A program made the position numbers and the translations under genes. From Pseudomonadota bacterium (GTDB lineage: Bacteria; Pseudomonadota; Gammaproteobacteria; Burkholderiales; Burkholderiaceae_E), in contig JAEWGX010000023.1 in assembly GCA_023388075.1 (NCBI GenBank), forward strand, positions 1 through 36,720: a stretch of DNA of 36,720 bases, read 5' to 3'. The notes under the pieces were generated by a model, which saw only the letters and a list, made by a program, of their open reading frames with translations, was not told the origin of the DNA and searched no databases. Position 1 is the first letter of the stretch; each line of letters opens with the position of its first letter. Positions 23,723 through 31,832 of the stretch are shown one piece after another.

Positions 23723-24762
23723 CAGCCCGCCACCTCCGCGGTCGCTTCGGTGGCAGGCCAGCCTTCGGCCACGGCGAAGCACGCGACCAGGTGGCTGCCG
23801 GACGGATTCGCGAGCGCGGGGCTCTCCCTGCGACAGCGCTCGCGCGCGAGCGGGCAGCGCGCCGCGAAGGCGCATCCGCGGCCGAGCTCCGTGGGCGCCG
23901 GGACCATGCCCGGAATCTCGGCGAGCCGGGCCGCGCTGGCATTCATCGACGGCATCGACGCCATCAGTGCCCGGGTGTAGGGATGCAGGGGCGCATCGAA
24001 GAGATCGATCACGTCGGCCTCCTCCACCTTGCGGCCGGCATACATCACCACCACGCGGTCACAGGTCTCCGCCACGACCCCGAGGTCGTGCGTGATCAGC
24101 ATCACCCCCATGCCGAACGTAGCCTGCAGCCGCGCGATGAGGTCGAGGATCTGCGCCTGGATGGTGACGTCCAGCGCAGTGGTGGGCTCGTCTGCGATCA
24201 GCACCTCGGGGTCGCAGGCGAGCGCCATGGCGATCATGACGCGTTGGCGCATGCCGCCGGAAAGCTCGTGCGGATACTCCCGGACCCGTCGCTCCGGCAC
24301 CGGGATCTGCACGACCCGCAGCATCTCGACCGCCCGTTCCAGTGCCTCCGCCTTGCCCACCTTGCGGTGCAGGCGCACGGTCTCGGCGATCTGGCGGCCC
24401 ACCGTCAGCACCGGGTTGAGCGAGGTCATGGGCTCCTGGAAGATCATGGAGATGCGGTTGCCGCGAATCCGGCGCATGTCCCGCTCGCCGAGGCGCATCA
24501 GGTCTACGCCGCGCAGGCGTACTTCGCCCTGGTGCTGCCCGGGCGGCGTGGGCACGAGCCGCATGATCGACAGCGCGGTCACGCTCTTGCCGCAGCCGGA
24601 CTCGCCGACCACGCCGAGCGTGCGTCCGGCATCGAGGCGCAGGTCGACGCCGTCCACCGAGCGCACCCGCCCGTTGAGCGTATCGAACCAGGTGCGCAGG
24701 CCGCTCACCTCCAGCAACGGCGCATCCGGACCGCCTGCCCTTGCCGATTGCGCGCCGCTCAT
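23722..24762 (-). CDS. Peptide ABC transporter ATP-binding protein (DppD/OppD family)
   Basis: First ATPase of the dipeptide/oligopeptide importer, 346 residues. Walker A GESGCGKSVTALSIM, Q-loop MIFQEPMTSLNP, signature LSGGMRQRVMIAMAL, Walker B LIADEPTTALDVT and switch THDLG are all intact. The C-terminal OppC-binding extension has HPYTRALMASMP and a CAFAARCPLARERC cysteine group. The ATG at 24762 follows the second permease stop by 11 bp. It pairs with the downstream DppF-type ATPase to form the heterodimeric motor. Confidence 0.95.
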   Translation of the reverse strand: MSGAQSARAGGPDAPLLEVSGLRTWFDTLNGRVRSVDGVDLRLDAGRTLGVVGESGCGKSVTALSIMRLVPTPPGQHQGEVRLRGVDLMRLGERDMRRIRGNRISMIFQEPMTSLNPVLTVGRQIAETVRLHRKVGKAEALERAVEMLRVVQIPVPERRVREYPHELSGGMRQRVMIAMALACDPEVLIADEPTTALDVTIQAQILDLIARLQATFGMGVMLITHDLGVVAETCDRVVVMYAGRKVEEADVIDLFDAPLHPYTRALMASMPSMNASAARLAEIPGMVPAPTELGRGCAFAARCPLARERCRRESPALANPSGSHLVACFAVAEGWPATEATAEVAG

Positions 24763-24773
24763 GGGTCGAGGCT

Positions 24774-25667
24774 CTATAGCTGGCGCGCGAGGCGTGGGTC
24801 CAGCGCATCGCGCAGGCCGTCGCCCAGCAGGTTGGTGGCGAGCACCATCGTCGCGAGGAGAATGCCCGGATACAGGATGATGTGGAAGGCAACCGCGAAG
24901 AAGTTGCGGCCCTCCGCCATCATGTTGCCCCAGCTCGGCATCTGCTGCGCGGGCACGCCCACCCCGAGGAAGGAAAGCGCCGCCTCGGCGAGCATCGCGG
25001 CAGCGGCCATGAACGTCGCCTGCACCACCAGCGGCGGCATCATGTTGGGGAGCACGTGCCGCCACAGGATCGTGGGCAGGCGCGTGCCGACCGCATGCGC
25101 GGCCTCCACGTAGAGCTGCTCGCGCAGCGTGAGCGCGAGCGAGCGCACCAGCCGCGCCACGCGCGGGATGTCCGGAATGGTGATCGCGATGATGACGGTG
25201 GCGAGGCTCGGTCGCATCACCGACATCAGCGCGATGGCGAGCAGGATGCCGGGAATCGCCATCAGGCCGTCCATGATGCGCATCACCGCACCATCGGCCG
25301 CCCGGACGAAGCCGGCGAAGAGGCCGATCACCACGCCGAAGACGGTGGCGAGCCCCGCGACGCCGAGCCCCGTGACGAGCGATACCTGTCCGCCCCAGAC
25401 CGCGCGGCTGAACACGTCGCGGCCGAGGGCGTCCGTCCCGAACCAGTGCTCCGCGGTCGGCGGCTTCAGGCGCGCGAGCGGATCGATGTCCTGCGGATCG
25501 TGGGTGGCGATCCATGGCGCCCCGATCGACAGCACGACGATCGCCGCCAGCAGCACGGCGCCGAGCACGAGCGTGGGATGCTTGCGCAGCCAGCGCCAGC
25601 GCGGCGCGACGAAGGGCGGCTCGTCCGGGACCGGGACGACAGCAGCGGCGGGCAGCGTGCTCGACAT
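24774..25667 (-). CDS. Peptide ABC transporter permease (DppC/OppC family)
   Basis: Inner-membrane permease of 297 residues with six predicted helices. The N-terminal periplasmic segment carries HWFGTDALGRDVFSR, the hallmark of the DppC group, and the EAA loop (YVEAAHAVGTRLPTILWRHVLPN) contacts an ATPase subunit. The chosen ATG at 25667 begins MSSTLPAAAV and gives a cytoplasmic tail of about 30 residues before helix 1; the open frame upstream overlaps the other permease and is rejected. Five bases separate it from the DppB gene. Confidence 0.94.
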   Translation of the reverse strand: MSSTLPAAAVVPVPDEPPFVAPRWRWLRKHPTLVLGAVLLAAIVVLSIGAPWIATHDPQDIDPLARLKPPTAEHWFGTDALGRDVFSRAVWGGQVSLVTGLGVAGLATVFGVVIGLFAGFVRAADGAVMRIMDGLMAIPGILLAIALMSVMRPSLATVIIAITIPDIPRVARLVRSLALTLREQLYVEAAHAVGTRLPTILWRHVLPNMMPPLVVQATFMAAAAMLAEAALSFLGVGVPAQQMPSWGNMMAEGRNFFAVAFHIILYPGILLATMVLATNLLGDGLRDALDPRLARQL

Positions 25668-25672
25668 GCCGC

Positions 25673-26608
25673 TCAGTAGCGGATGCGCGGATCGAAGAGG
25701 CGGTAGCTCAAGTCGATCAGCAGGTTGATCAGCACGTAGGCGCCGGCCGAGAGGAGCAGCACGCTCTGGATCACCGGATAGTCGTGATGCTGGGCCGAGT
25801 CCACCACCAGCCGACCGATGCCGGGAATGGCGAAGACGGTTTCGGTCACCACGACCCCGCCGATCAGCAGCGCGATACCCACGCCGATGGTGGTCGCGAT
25901 CGGGATGGCGGCATTGCGCAGCGCATGCCCGAGCACCGCCCCCACGCCCAGTCCCTTGGCGCGCGCGGTTCGGATGTAGTCCTCGGAGAGCACCTCCAGC
26001 ACCGTCGCGCGCGTCATGCGGGTGACCAGCGCGATGTACACCAGGGCGAGGTTCACGCAGGGCAGGATCAGGCTGGCGAACCACGGGCCGATGCCTTCCG
26101 AGATTCGCCGGTAGCCCTGCACCGGCAGCAAGCCGAGCTGGATGGAGAAGCTGTGGATCAGCAGGTAGCCGACCAGGAAGACCGGCACGGAGAAGGCGAG
26201 CACCGAGAAGAGCATGATCAGCCGGTCCACCCAGGAACCGGCGCGGTACGCCGCCAGCGTGCCGAGCGGCACCGAGACCATCATGGTGATCGCCATCGTC
26301 ACCACCGCGATCGCGAGCGTGGGCTCGAGCCGCTGCGCCAGCAGTCCGGTCACCGGCACGTTGGTGAAGATCGAAGTCCCTAGATCACCCTGCGCGAGGC
26401 GCCCCAGCCAGAGCAGGAACTGCCGCCACAGCGGCTGGTCCAGCCCGAGCGCCACGCGCAACCGGGCGATGTCCTCGCCCGTGGCGAGGTCGCCCGCGAT
26501 CAGCGCCGCGGGATCCCCGGGCGAGAGGTGGATCAGCAGGAACACCACCACCGCCACCACCGCCATGACGGGGATGGTGGCGAGCAGGCGGCGGACGACG
26601 AACCACAT
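25673..26608 (-). CDS. Peptide ABC transporter permease (DppB/OppB family)
   Basis: Inner-membrane permease of 311 residues. Helix 1 starts at residue 1-25, followed by the conserved HLSPGDPAA segment and a periplasmic loop with LGLDQPLWRQFLLW, as in DppB proteins. The EAA loop (SEDYIRTARAKGLGVGAVLGHALRN) is clear, as is the C-terminal PGIGRLVVDSAQHHDYPVIQ. ATG at 26608 directly abuts the stop of the binding-protein gene with no gap. It forms the translocation pore with the DppC-type subunit. Confidence 0.95.
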   Translation of the reverse strand: MWFVVRRLLATIPVMAVVAVVVFLLIHLSPGDPAALIAGDLATGEDIARLRVALGLDQPLWRQFLLWLGRLAQGDLGTSIFTNVPVTGLLAQRLEPTLAIAVVTMAITMMVSVPLGTLAAYRAGSWVDRLIMLFSVLAFSVPVFLVGYLLIHSFSIQLGLLPVQGYRRISEGIGPWFASLILPCVNLALVYIALVTRMTRATVLEVLSEDYIRTARAKGLGVGAVLGHALRNAAIPIATTIGVGIALLIGGVVVTETVFAIPGIGRLVVDSAQHHDYPVIQSVLLLSAGAYVLINLLIDLSYRLFDPRIRY

Positions 26609-28201
26609 CTACCGATCCAGCATCCAGACGGTGGGCAGGCCGCGCTTCATCCGGTCCAGGTTCCTGAGATCCTTGCGGGCCGCAAAGGCCGCCCAGTACT
26701 GGCCCACGCTGATGTAGGGCACGGCCTCGAAGGCACGCTTCTGGAAGGCGTCGAGCAGGCCCCGGCGCTTGCCCGGATCCAGCTCGCGCAGCCAGGCCGT
26801 GCGCAGCTCGTCCAGCTCCTTGTCGCAGGGCCACCCCGGCAGCGAGTTGCCGCAGGCGGCGCTGAGATAGGCGTTGGTGATGGGCGAATCCACGTCGAAC
26901 TCGCCGGCCACCGTCAGGTACATGTTCCAGCCGCCCGCCGACGGCGCCTCCTTCTTCGCGCGCCGCGCGGCGACGGAGGCCCAGTCCATGCTGTGCATGT
27001 CGACCTGGATGCCGATGCTGCGCATGGCCTGCGCCGCCACCAGCGCCTCGGCGTTCAGGTAGGTGATGTCCGTCGGCACCAGCAGGACCACCTTCTCGCC
27101 CTTGTAGCCGCTCTCTGCGAGCAGCTTCTTCGCCTTGGCGATATCCGGCTTGCGGAACTGCTCCGCGCCGGCGTCGGTCTCATTGGCGCCCCCGCAGATG
27201 AAGTAGGTGTGGCACCACGCCAGGCGCATCTCCGGCGCGTACCCCATGCCGGCCACGAAGCGCTCCTGCTCCACCGCGTGCAGCATCGCCTGGCGCGCCT
27301 TCACGTTGTCGAAGGGCGGGTGCAGGTGGTTCATCACCATGAAGCCCTGGTATGCGCCCGAAGCACCGATCATCAGGTTCGGGTCGGCGCGCAGCGGCGC
27401 GATGAAGTCCGGCGGCACCTGCTCGATGTAGTCCACCTCGCCGTTGCGGAGCGCCGCGATGGCGCTGTTGGCGTCGGGCAGGTAAAGCCACTCGACCCGG
27501 TCGAACGCGGGCTTCTTGCTGCCGGCCAGAACGCTGGGGGCCTCCGTCCGGGGCACGTAGTCCGGGTTGCGGACGAACACCACCTTGTTGCCGGGCGCCC
27601 ACTCGTCGCGCTTGAAGAGGAACGGACCGGAGCCGACCACTTCCGTGAGCGGCGCCGTGGTCGGTGTCTTGGCAAGCCGCTCGGGCATGATCACCGGCGG
27701 ATAGCCGGAGGGCTTGGCGAGGCCGTGCAGCACCATGCCGAACGGCTGCGCCAGCGCGAGCGAGAAGCTGCGCTCGTCCTCCACCTTCCACTGGGCCCCG
27801 GCCGCGTTCATCGCCCGGCCCACGTTGTCCCGCGACGACCAGCGCTCGATGGATGCCACGGCATCGGCCGCGGTCACCGGCTTGCCGTCGGAGAACTTCA
27901 GGCCCTCGCGCAGGGTGAATCGCCACGCCTTGCCGTCGTCGGAGCGGGTGTATTGCTCCACCATCTGCGGCTGGGGCTCGCCCTTCTCGTCGAGCCCGAA
28001 CAGCATGTCGTACACCATGTACCCGAAGTTGCGCGTGATGTAGGCCGTGGTGAAGCTGGGATCCAGGATCTTCACGTCCGCGTGCGCGACCACCCGCAAG
28101 GTCTTGCCCTGGGCCGCCGCGGGCGGGCTTGCCGCCCCCAGCAGTACCCCGAGCGAAAGCGCCGCGGCAGTCGAGACCGCGGCCATCATGCCTGTCTTCA
28201 T
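26609..28201 (-). CDS. Peptide ABC transporter substrate-binding protein (family 5, DppA/OppA-like)
   Basis: Periplasmic binding protein of 530 residues. A signal peptide (MKTGMMAAVSTAAALS..., cleavage near AAAQG) precedes a family 5 solute-binding domain beginning LRVVAHADVKILDPSF. The conserved RDGVKFSDG-type segment is present as LREGLKFSDGKPVTA. Cysteine pairs near CHTYFICGG and AACGNSLPGWPC could form periplasmic disulfides. AAGGGAGGAAGGAG upstream is a strong ribosome site. Neighbouring D-aminoacylase, M81 peptidase and an FAD-linked oxidase suggest that it captures small peptides or N-acyl amino acids containing D-residues; the exact ligand is unproven. Confidence 0.95.
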   Translation of the reverse strand: MKTGMMAAVSTAAALSLGVLLGAASPPAAAQGKTLRVVAHADVKILDPSFTTAYITRNFGYMVYDMLFGLDEKGEPQPQMVEQYTRSDDGKAWRFTLREGLKFSDGKPVTAADAVASIERWSSRDNVGRAMNAAGAQWKVEDERSFSLALAQPFGMVLHGLAKPSGYPPVIMPERLAKTPTTAPLTEVVGSGPFLFKRDEWAPGNKVVFVRNPDYVPRTEAPSVLAGSKKPAFDRVEWLYLPDANSAIAALRNGEVDYIEQVPPDFIAPLRADPNLMIGASGAYQGFMVMNHLHPPFDNVKARQAMLHAVEQERFVAGMGYAPEMRLAWCHTYFICGGANETDAGAEQFRKPDIAKAKKLLAESGYKGEKVVLLVPTDITYLNAEALVAAQAMRSIGIQVDMHSMDWASVAARRAKKEAPSAGGWNMYLTVAGEFDVDSPITNAYLSAACGNSLPGWPCDKELDELRTAWLRELDPGKRRGLLDAFQKRAFEAVPYISVGQYWAAFAARKDLRNLDRMKRGLPTVWMLDR

Positions 28202-28275
28202 CTCCTTCCTCCCTTGTTCGAGTCCTTCCCCAATACTGCCCGTCCGTTGACTTCCCGTCTCGCGTCCCTCTTCAT

Positions 28276-29733
28276 TCACCGGTCGAGCGGCCACTTGGGT
28301 CGCCTGATCCTGCGGTACTCGAGCGTCGAGGGATCGATCGTCACGGAGCCTGGCGCGCCGACGTAGATCACCGGTCCGCCGAGCTTCGAGTACGCGGCGT
28401 GGAAGTGCTGCGACGATTTCACCACGACGAGCTTCCTGCCCGCCAGATCGCAGCCCATCCCCGTGAAGAGATCCGTCCCGATGGCCTGGTTGCGCAGCGT
28501 GACGAGCAGGATGTCGATGCCGCCGGCGCGAACCAGCGCGGACGGACCCATCTCGGCCGGCGCACCGGAGAGGCCCGTCTGCACGAGCGCCGGATGCACC
28601 GCCAGCACGGTGCAATCCAGGTCGAGCGGATCGCCGGAAAGGGGGCCCACCTTGCCCCCGATCCGCAGCGCCAGCCGCGCGCCCACCCCGGCCTCGATGG
28701 CGATGCGAGCCGCCACCGGATCCCAGAACGGCCCGACCGCGGCGTCGCCGATGCCGCGCTCCAGCATCCGGGCAAGGATGAAGGTGGCGTCGCCCGCCGC
28801 CCCGCCGCCCGGATTGTCGGCCCCGTCGGACAGGATCACCGGTCCGCCGTCGAACGCGAGCGCCTCGTCCAGCGCGGTATCGATATCGGGAAAGCGCACG
28901 GCGAGCGCTTCGCGCATGCCGATCAGCTCGTCGGCGAGCTGCCGCGCCAGCGCGTCGCCGCGGGCGCGCGCACCGTCCTGGTTGCCGTCCATATAGACCA
29001 GCACCTTGGTTCCCATGTCCGGCACGTCGCCCCAGGCAAAGCCGTGCGTGATGGAGATCGAGAGAACGCCGTCCCGGCCCTCGAGCGCCTGGATCCGATC
29101 CACGAAGGCACGCGCGGGGTCGCGCGAGGTGTGGATGGTGACGATCATCTCGCAGTCCACCACCGACGAGATCGGCCGCACCTGCGCCCCCGCCGTGGCG
29201 GCGCAGAGATCGACCAGCTCGCGCGCGCGCTCCAGCGCATCGGTGTGCGGATATTCCTTGTACGCGATCAGCAGGTCCGCGGAGGCGACCATCGCCGCGC
29301 TCAGGTGATTGTGCGGATCCAGCTCCGCGCCCACCACGACGTCCGGGCCGACGAGGGCGCGCACCCGCGCGAGCAGGTCGCCCTCGCAGTCCTCGTAGCC
29401 GTCGGCGACCATGGCGCCGTGCAGGCCGAGCAGGACCATGTCGACCGGCAGCGCGCTGCGCAGGTCCGCAAGCAGCTCGTCGCGCAGGGACTCGTACGCT
29501 GCGCGGGTGGTGGTGCCGCTCGGTTGGGCGCCGGCCACCATGCCTTCCACCAGCTCCCAACCGGCAGGCCTGCCGCGCTCGCGGGCGGCCCAGGTCGGCG
29601 CGGCGAAGTGGAAGAAGTGCGCCGGATGCTTGCCGGCGGGGAAGTAGCCGCGATCGCGAAAGGACGCGAGCCCGGTGGGCATCGGGGCGAAGGTGTTGGT
29701 CTCCGTGGCGAGGCAGCCGCTGAAGACGCGCAT
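28276..29733 (-). CDS. M81 family metallopeptidase (MlrC-like)
   Basis: The 485-residue protein matches the M81 / microcystinase C family: FSGCLATETNTFAP at the N-terminus, the LLGLHGAMVADGYEDCEGD segment, and the zinc-type motif ELDPHNHLS. The C-terminal domain begins near ILSDGADNPGGGA and ends with FHAAYS. In Sphingomonas the relative MlrC cleaves linear microcystin peptides, but in most proteobacteria these genes sit by peptide ABC transporters and probably act on other modified peptides. ATG at 29733 lies seven bases after the FAD oxidase stop. A 74-bp gap separates it from the binding-protein gene. Function at the substrate level is inferred. Confidence 0.9.
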   Translation of the reverse strand: MRVFSGCLATETNTFAPMPTGLASFRDRGYFPAGKHPAHFFHFAAPTWAARERGRPAGWELVEGMVAGAQPSGTTTRAAYESLRDELLADLRSALPVDMVLLGLHGAMVADGYEDCEGDLLARVRALVGPDVVVGAELDPHNHLSAAMVASADLLIAYKEYPHTDALERARELVDLCAATAGAQVRPISSVVDCEMIVTIHTSRDPARAFVDRIQALEGRDGVLSISITHGFAWGDVPDMGTKVLVYMDGNQDGARARGDALARQLADELIGMREALAVRFPDIDTALDEALAFDGGPVILSDGADNPGGGAAGDATFILARMLERGIGDAAVGPFWDPVAARIAIEAGVGARLALRIGGKVGPLSGDPLDLDCTVLAVHPALVQTGLSGAPAEMGPSALVRAGGIDILLVTLRNQAIGTDLFTGMGCDLAGRKLVVVKSSQHFHAAYSKLGGPVIYVGAPGSVTIDPSTLEYRRIRRPKWPLDR

Positions 29734-29740
29734 GGCCGCC

Positions 29741-30892
29741 CTACCCCCGGGTCGCGGCGCGCAGCCGCGCCGGGCCGAGCATCGCGGCGGACAGGCCGAA
29801 CGCGGCGAGCCGCGACGTGACGGGCTCGCCCCGCGCGAGCGCTGCACAGGCCTCGCCCATCGCGGCGGCGGTCTGGATACCGTAGCCGCCCTGCGCGGCC
29901 AGCCAGAAGAACCCCTCCGCCTGCGGATCGAACCCGCCGACGAGGTCGCCGTCGGGGACGAAGGAGCGCAGGCCGGCCCAGGTCCGGGCCGGCCTGCGAA
30001 TGGTCAGGGTGGTCATGGCCTGGATACGATCGATGGCCAGCGCGATGTCGAGCTCCTCGGGCTGCACGTCGTGCGGCTCGACCAGGTCGGCGTTGGCCGG
30101 CGAGCCGAGCATCATGCCGGCGTCGGGCTTGATGTACCAGTCCTCCGCGATGCCGGCCGTCATGGGCCAGCGCGAAGCATCGAGGCCCTCCGGCAGGGCG
30201 AAGACGAAGGCGGCGCGGCGACGCGGCTCGATGCCGATCGGCGGCACGCCGGCCAGCGCCGCGATCCGGTCGACCCAGGCTCCGGCGGCGTTGATCACGA
30301 TCGGCGCCTCGTAGTCGCTGCCGCCCGCGTGTATCCGCCAGCGGCCGCCCGCGCGCGAAAGCGACGTCACCTCGGCGTTGCACACCAGCCTGCCGCCGGC
30401 GCGCCGCGCCATGCGCAGGAAGCCCTGGTGGATGGCGTGCACGTCCATGTCGGCGGCATCGGGCTCGTGGATCGCGCCGGCGAGCAGCTCACGGCGCAGC
30501 ACCGGCACCAGCGCACAGGCTTCGTCGGCATCGAGCAGGCGCCCCCGTTCGGTCACGCTGGCGAGCACCTGCCAGCCCTCCTCCAGCAGGGCCTCCTGCC
30601 CGGTGGTCGCGACCATCATGGCGCCGCGCGGACCGAGCAACGGGTGCTCGGAGAAGCCGTCCGGCGGGCTCTCCAGGAAGGACCGGCTCGCCATCGTGAG
30701 CGCGCGCACCTGCGGCGTGCCGTAGCTCTCCATGAAGAGCGCCGCCGAGCGCCCGGTGGTGTGGTACCCGGGTTGCGACTCCCGTTCCAGCACGACCACA
30801 CGCCCATGCGGCGCGAGCCAGCAGGCGACCGACGCGCCGGCGATCCCGGCGCCGATGACGACGAAGTCGGCCGTGACGACGCTGCCCGTCAT
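29741..30892 (-). CDS. FAD-dependent oxidoreductase (DadA/glycine oxidase-like)
   Basis: FAD enzyme of the D-amino-acid oxidase fold, 383 residues. The dinucleotide-binding motif G14-A-G16-I-A-G19 is at the N-terminus, with the ribose-binding glutamate in VVLERES. YHTTGRSAAL is the FAD-contacting loop common in the DadA and sarcosine oxidase group. The C-terminal GYGIQTAAAMGEACA closes the FAD site. It probably deaminates a D-amino or imino acid released from imported compounds. ATG at 30892 has no clear ribosome site; GTG at 30919 is the alternative. A GC hairpin lies in the 85-bp gap after the GST gene. Confidence 0.9.
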   Translation of the reverse strand: MTGSVVTADFVVIGAGIAGASVACWLAPHGRVVVLERESQPGYHTTGRSAALFMESYGTPQVRALTMASRSFLESPPDGFSEHPLLGPRGAMMVATTGQEALLEEGWQVLASVTERGRLLDADEACALVPVLRRELLAGAIHEPDAADMDVHAIHQGFLRMARRAGGRLVCNAEVTSLSRAGGRWRIHAGGSDYEAPIVINAAGAWVDRIAALAGVPPIGIEPRRRAAFVFALPEGLDASRWPMTAGIAEDWYIKPDAGMMLGSPANADLVEPHDVQPEELDIALAIDRIQAMTTLTIRRPARTWAGLRSFVPDGDLVGGFDPQAEGFFWLAAQGGYGIQTAAAMGEACAALARGEPVTSRLAAFGLSAAMLGPARLRAATRG

Positions 30893-30928
30893 CAGTGGCG
30901 CGCGGCCGCCCGAAGCCACCGACGACGG

Positions 30929-30943
30929 GCCCCTTCGGGGGGC
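30929..30943. repeat. GC hairpin upstream of the FAD oxidase gene
   Basis: GCCCC-TTC-GGGGGGC forms a tight hairpin in the 85-bp gap between the GST and oxidase genes, followed by CAGCGAGCGCAGTGACCG. It looks like the short palindromes dispersed in Burkholderiales genomes and shares the GGGGGGCAG edge with the element in the HPPD-like gene. It could also weaken transcription between the two genes. Confidence 0.45.
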
Positions 30944-30977
30944 AGCGAGCGCAGTGACCGCAGGGACCGTTTCATGG

Positions 30978-31604
30978 TCAGCTCAGCGCGACCTCGAAAC
31001 CGCGGCCGGTTCCCGGCCGCGCCATCATCGCTTCGTACCAGCGCTGCACGTTGGGATAGCGGGCGAGCTCCACCTTGTGGCGCTCGTGACGCCAGGCCCA
31101 GCCCACTATGGCGAAGTCGGCGATGGAGATGTCGCCCGCGAAGAACTCGTGCGTGGCGAGGCGCCGATCCATCACCCCATAGAGCCGGTGCGTTTCCTTC
31201 GAGTAGCGCTCCAGGCCGTAGCGGCGATCCTGCTCGTTCTTCAGCGCCGCGAAGTGATGCACCTGCCCCGGCATCGGCCCGAAACTGCCCATCTGGAACA
31301 TCAGCCACTCCAGCACCGGGATCCGTGCCCGCAGGTCCGCTGGCATGAAGCGGCCGGTCTTCTCGGCGAGGTAGAGGAGGATGGCGCCGGATTCGAAGAC
31401 GCTGATCGGCTCGCCCCCCGGGCCGTCCCTGTCCACGATCGCCGGGATCTTGTTGTTCGGGCTGATCGCGAGGAACTCCGGCGCGAACTGCTGGTCGCGG
31501 GTGATGTCGACGACGCGCACCTCGTAGGGCAGGCCCATCTCCTCGAGGGCCACGCTGATCTTGCGTCCGTTGGGCGTATTCCAGGTGTGCAGTTCGATGC
31601 TCAT
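30978..31604 (-). CDS. Glutathione S-transferase, nu-class (YfcG/YghU-like)
   Basis: A 208-residue GST with the N-terminal thioredoxin-like domain and an all-helical C-terminal domain. The active-site region is TWNTPNGRK: Thr10-Pro11-Asn12-Gly13 matches the T-P-N-G of YfcG, which binds two glutathione molecules and reduces disulfides. SPNNKIPAIVD carries the cis-proline and FESGAILLYLA the gamma-glutamyl contact. The start ATG at 31604 has GAGGACG upstream; a longer frame to 31652 adds unlikely residues. It is the first gene of the leftward run. A redox role for imported disulfides or detoxification is possible. Confidence 0.92.
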   Translation of the reverse strand: MSIELHTWNTPNGRKISVALEEMGLPYEVRVVDITRDQQFAPEFLAISPNNKIPAIVDRDGPGGEPISVFESGAILLYLAEKTGRFMPADLRARIPVLEWLMFQMGSFGPMPGQVHHFAALKNEQDRRYGLERYSKETHRLYGVMDRRLATHEFFAGDISIADFAIVGWAWRHERHKVELARYPNVQRWYEAMMARPGTGRGFEVALS

Positions 31605-31832
31605 CGTCCTCGCCGGGGGTCCATGTGGACAGGGGACGATAACACGACGCACGCGCCGGTCCGGACCGGGGCGAGAACCGGAACGATTTCACGGCCACCC
31701 CGCCGGCCATCGGGGCGGGCGACCGCGCATCCTCGGGTATCCCCCGACCGTCAACTGCTCCTCAGCCCCCCTTCGACGAGCGGGCATGCTCTTGCGGTCC
31801 ACGGCGAGCGGCCGGAGGACCTCTGCCATCAC
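31605..31832. other. Divergent intergenic region, GST / GGDEF-EAL
   Basis: These 228 bp separate the leftward GST-led operon from the rightward signalling operon and should hold both promoters. I see no convincing -35/-10 pair. The only symmetric site is GTCCA-TG-TGGAC (31619-31630), 15 bp upstream of the GST start, which is weak. GGAGGA at 31813-31818 lies 14 bp before the GGDEF-EAL start. Confidence 0.4.

Noticed and set aside
28276..29733. Naming the M81 protein as a true microcystin-degrading enzyme
   Set aside because: mlrA, mlrB and mlrD partners are missing, and M81 proteins are widespread in bacteria that do not degrade microcystin.
31619..31630. GTCCA-TG-TGGAC as an operator for the GST operon
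   Set aside because: The arms are only 5 bp, there is no second copy in the window, and no promoter pair is recognisable next to it.
30732..31832. Upstream extension of the GGDEF-EAL reading frame by about 367 codons
   Set aside because: It runs antisense to the FAD oxidase and GST genes and encodes Arg/His-rich low-complexity sequence. The protein family and the membrane segments begin at 31833.
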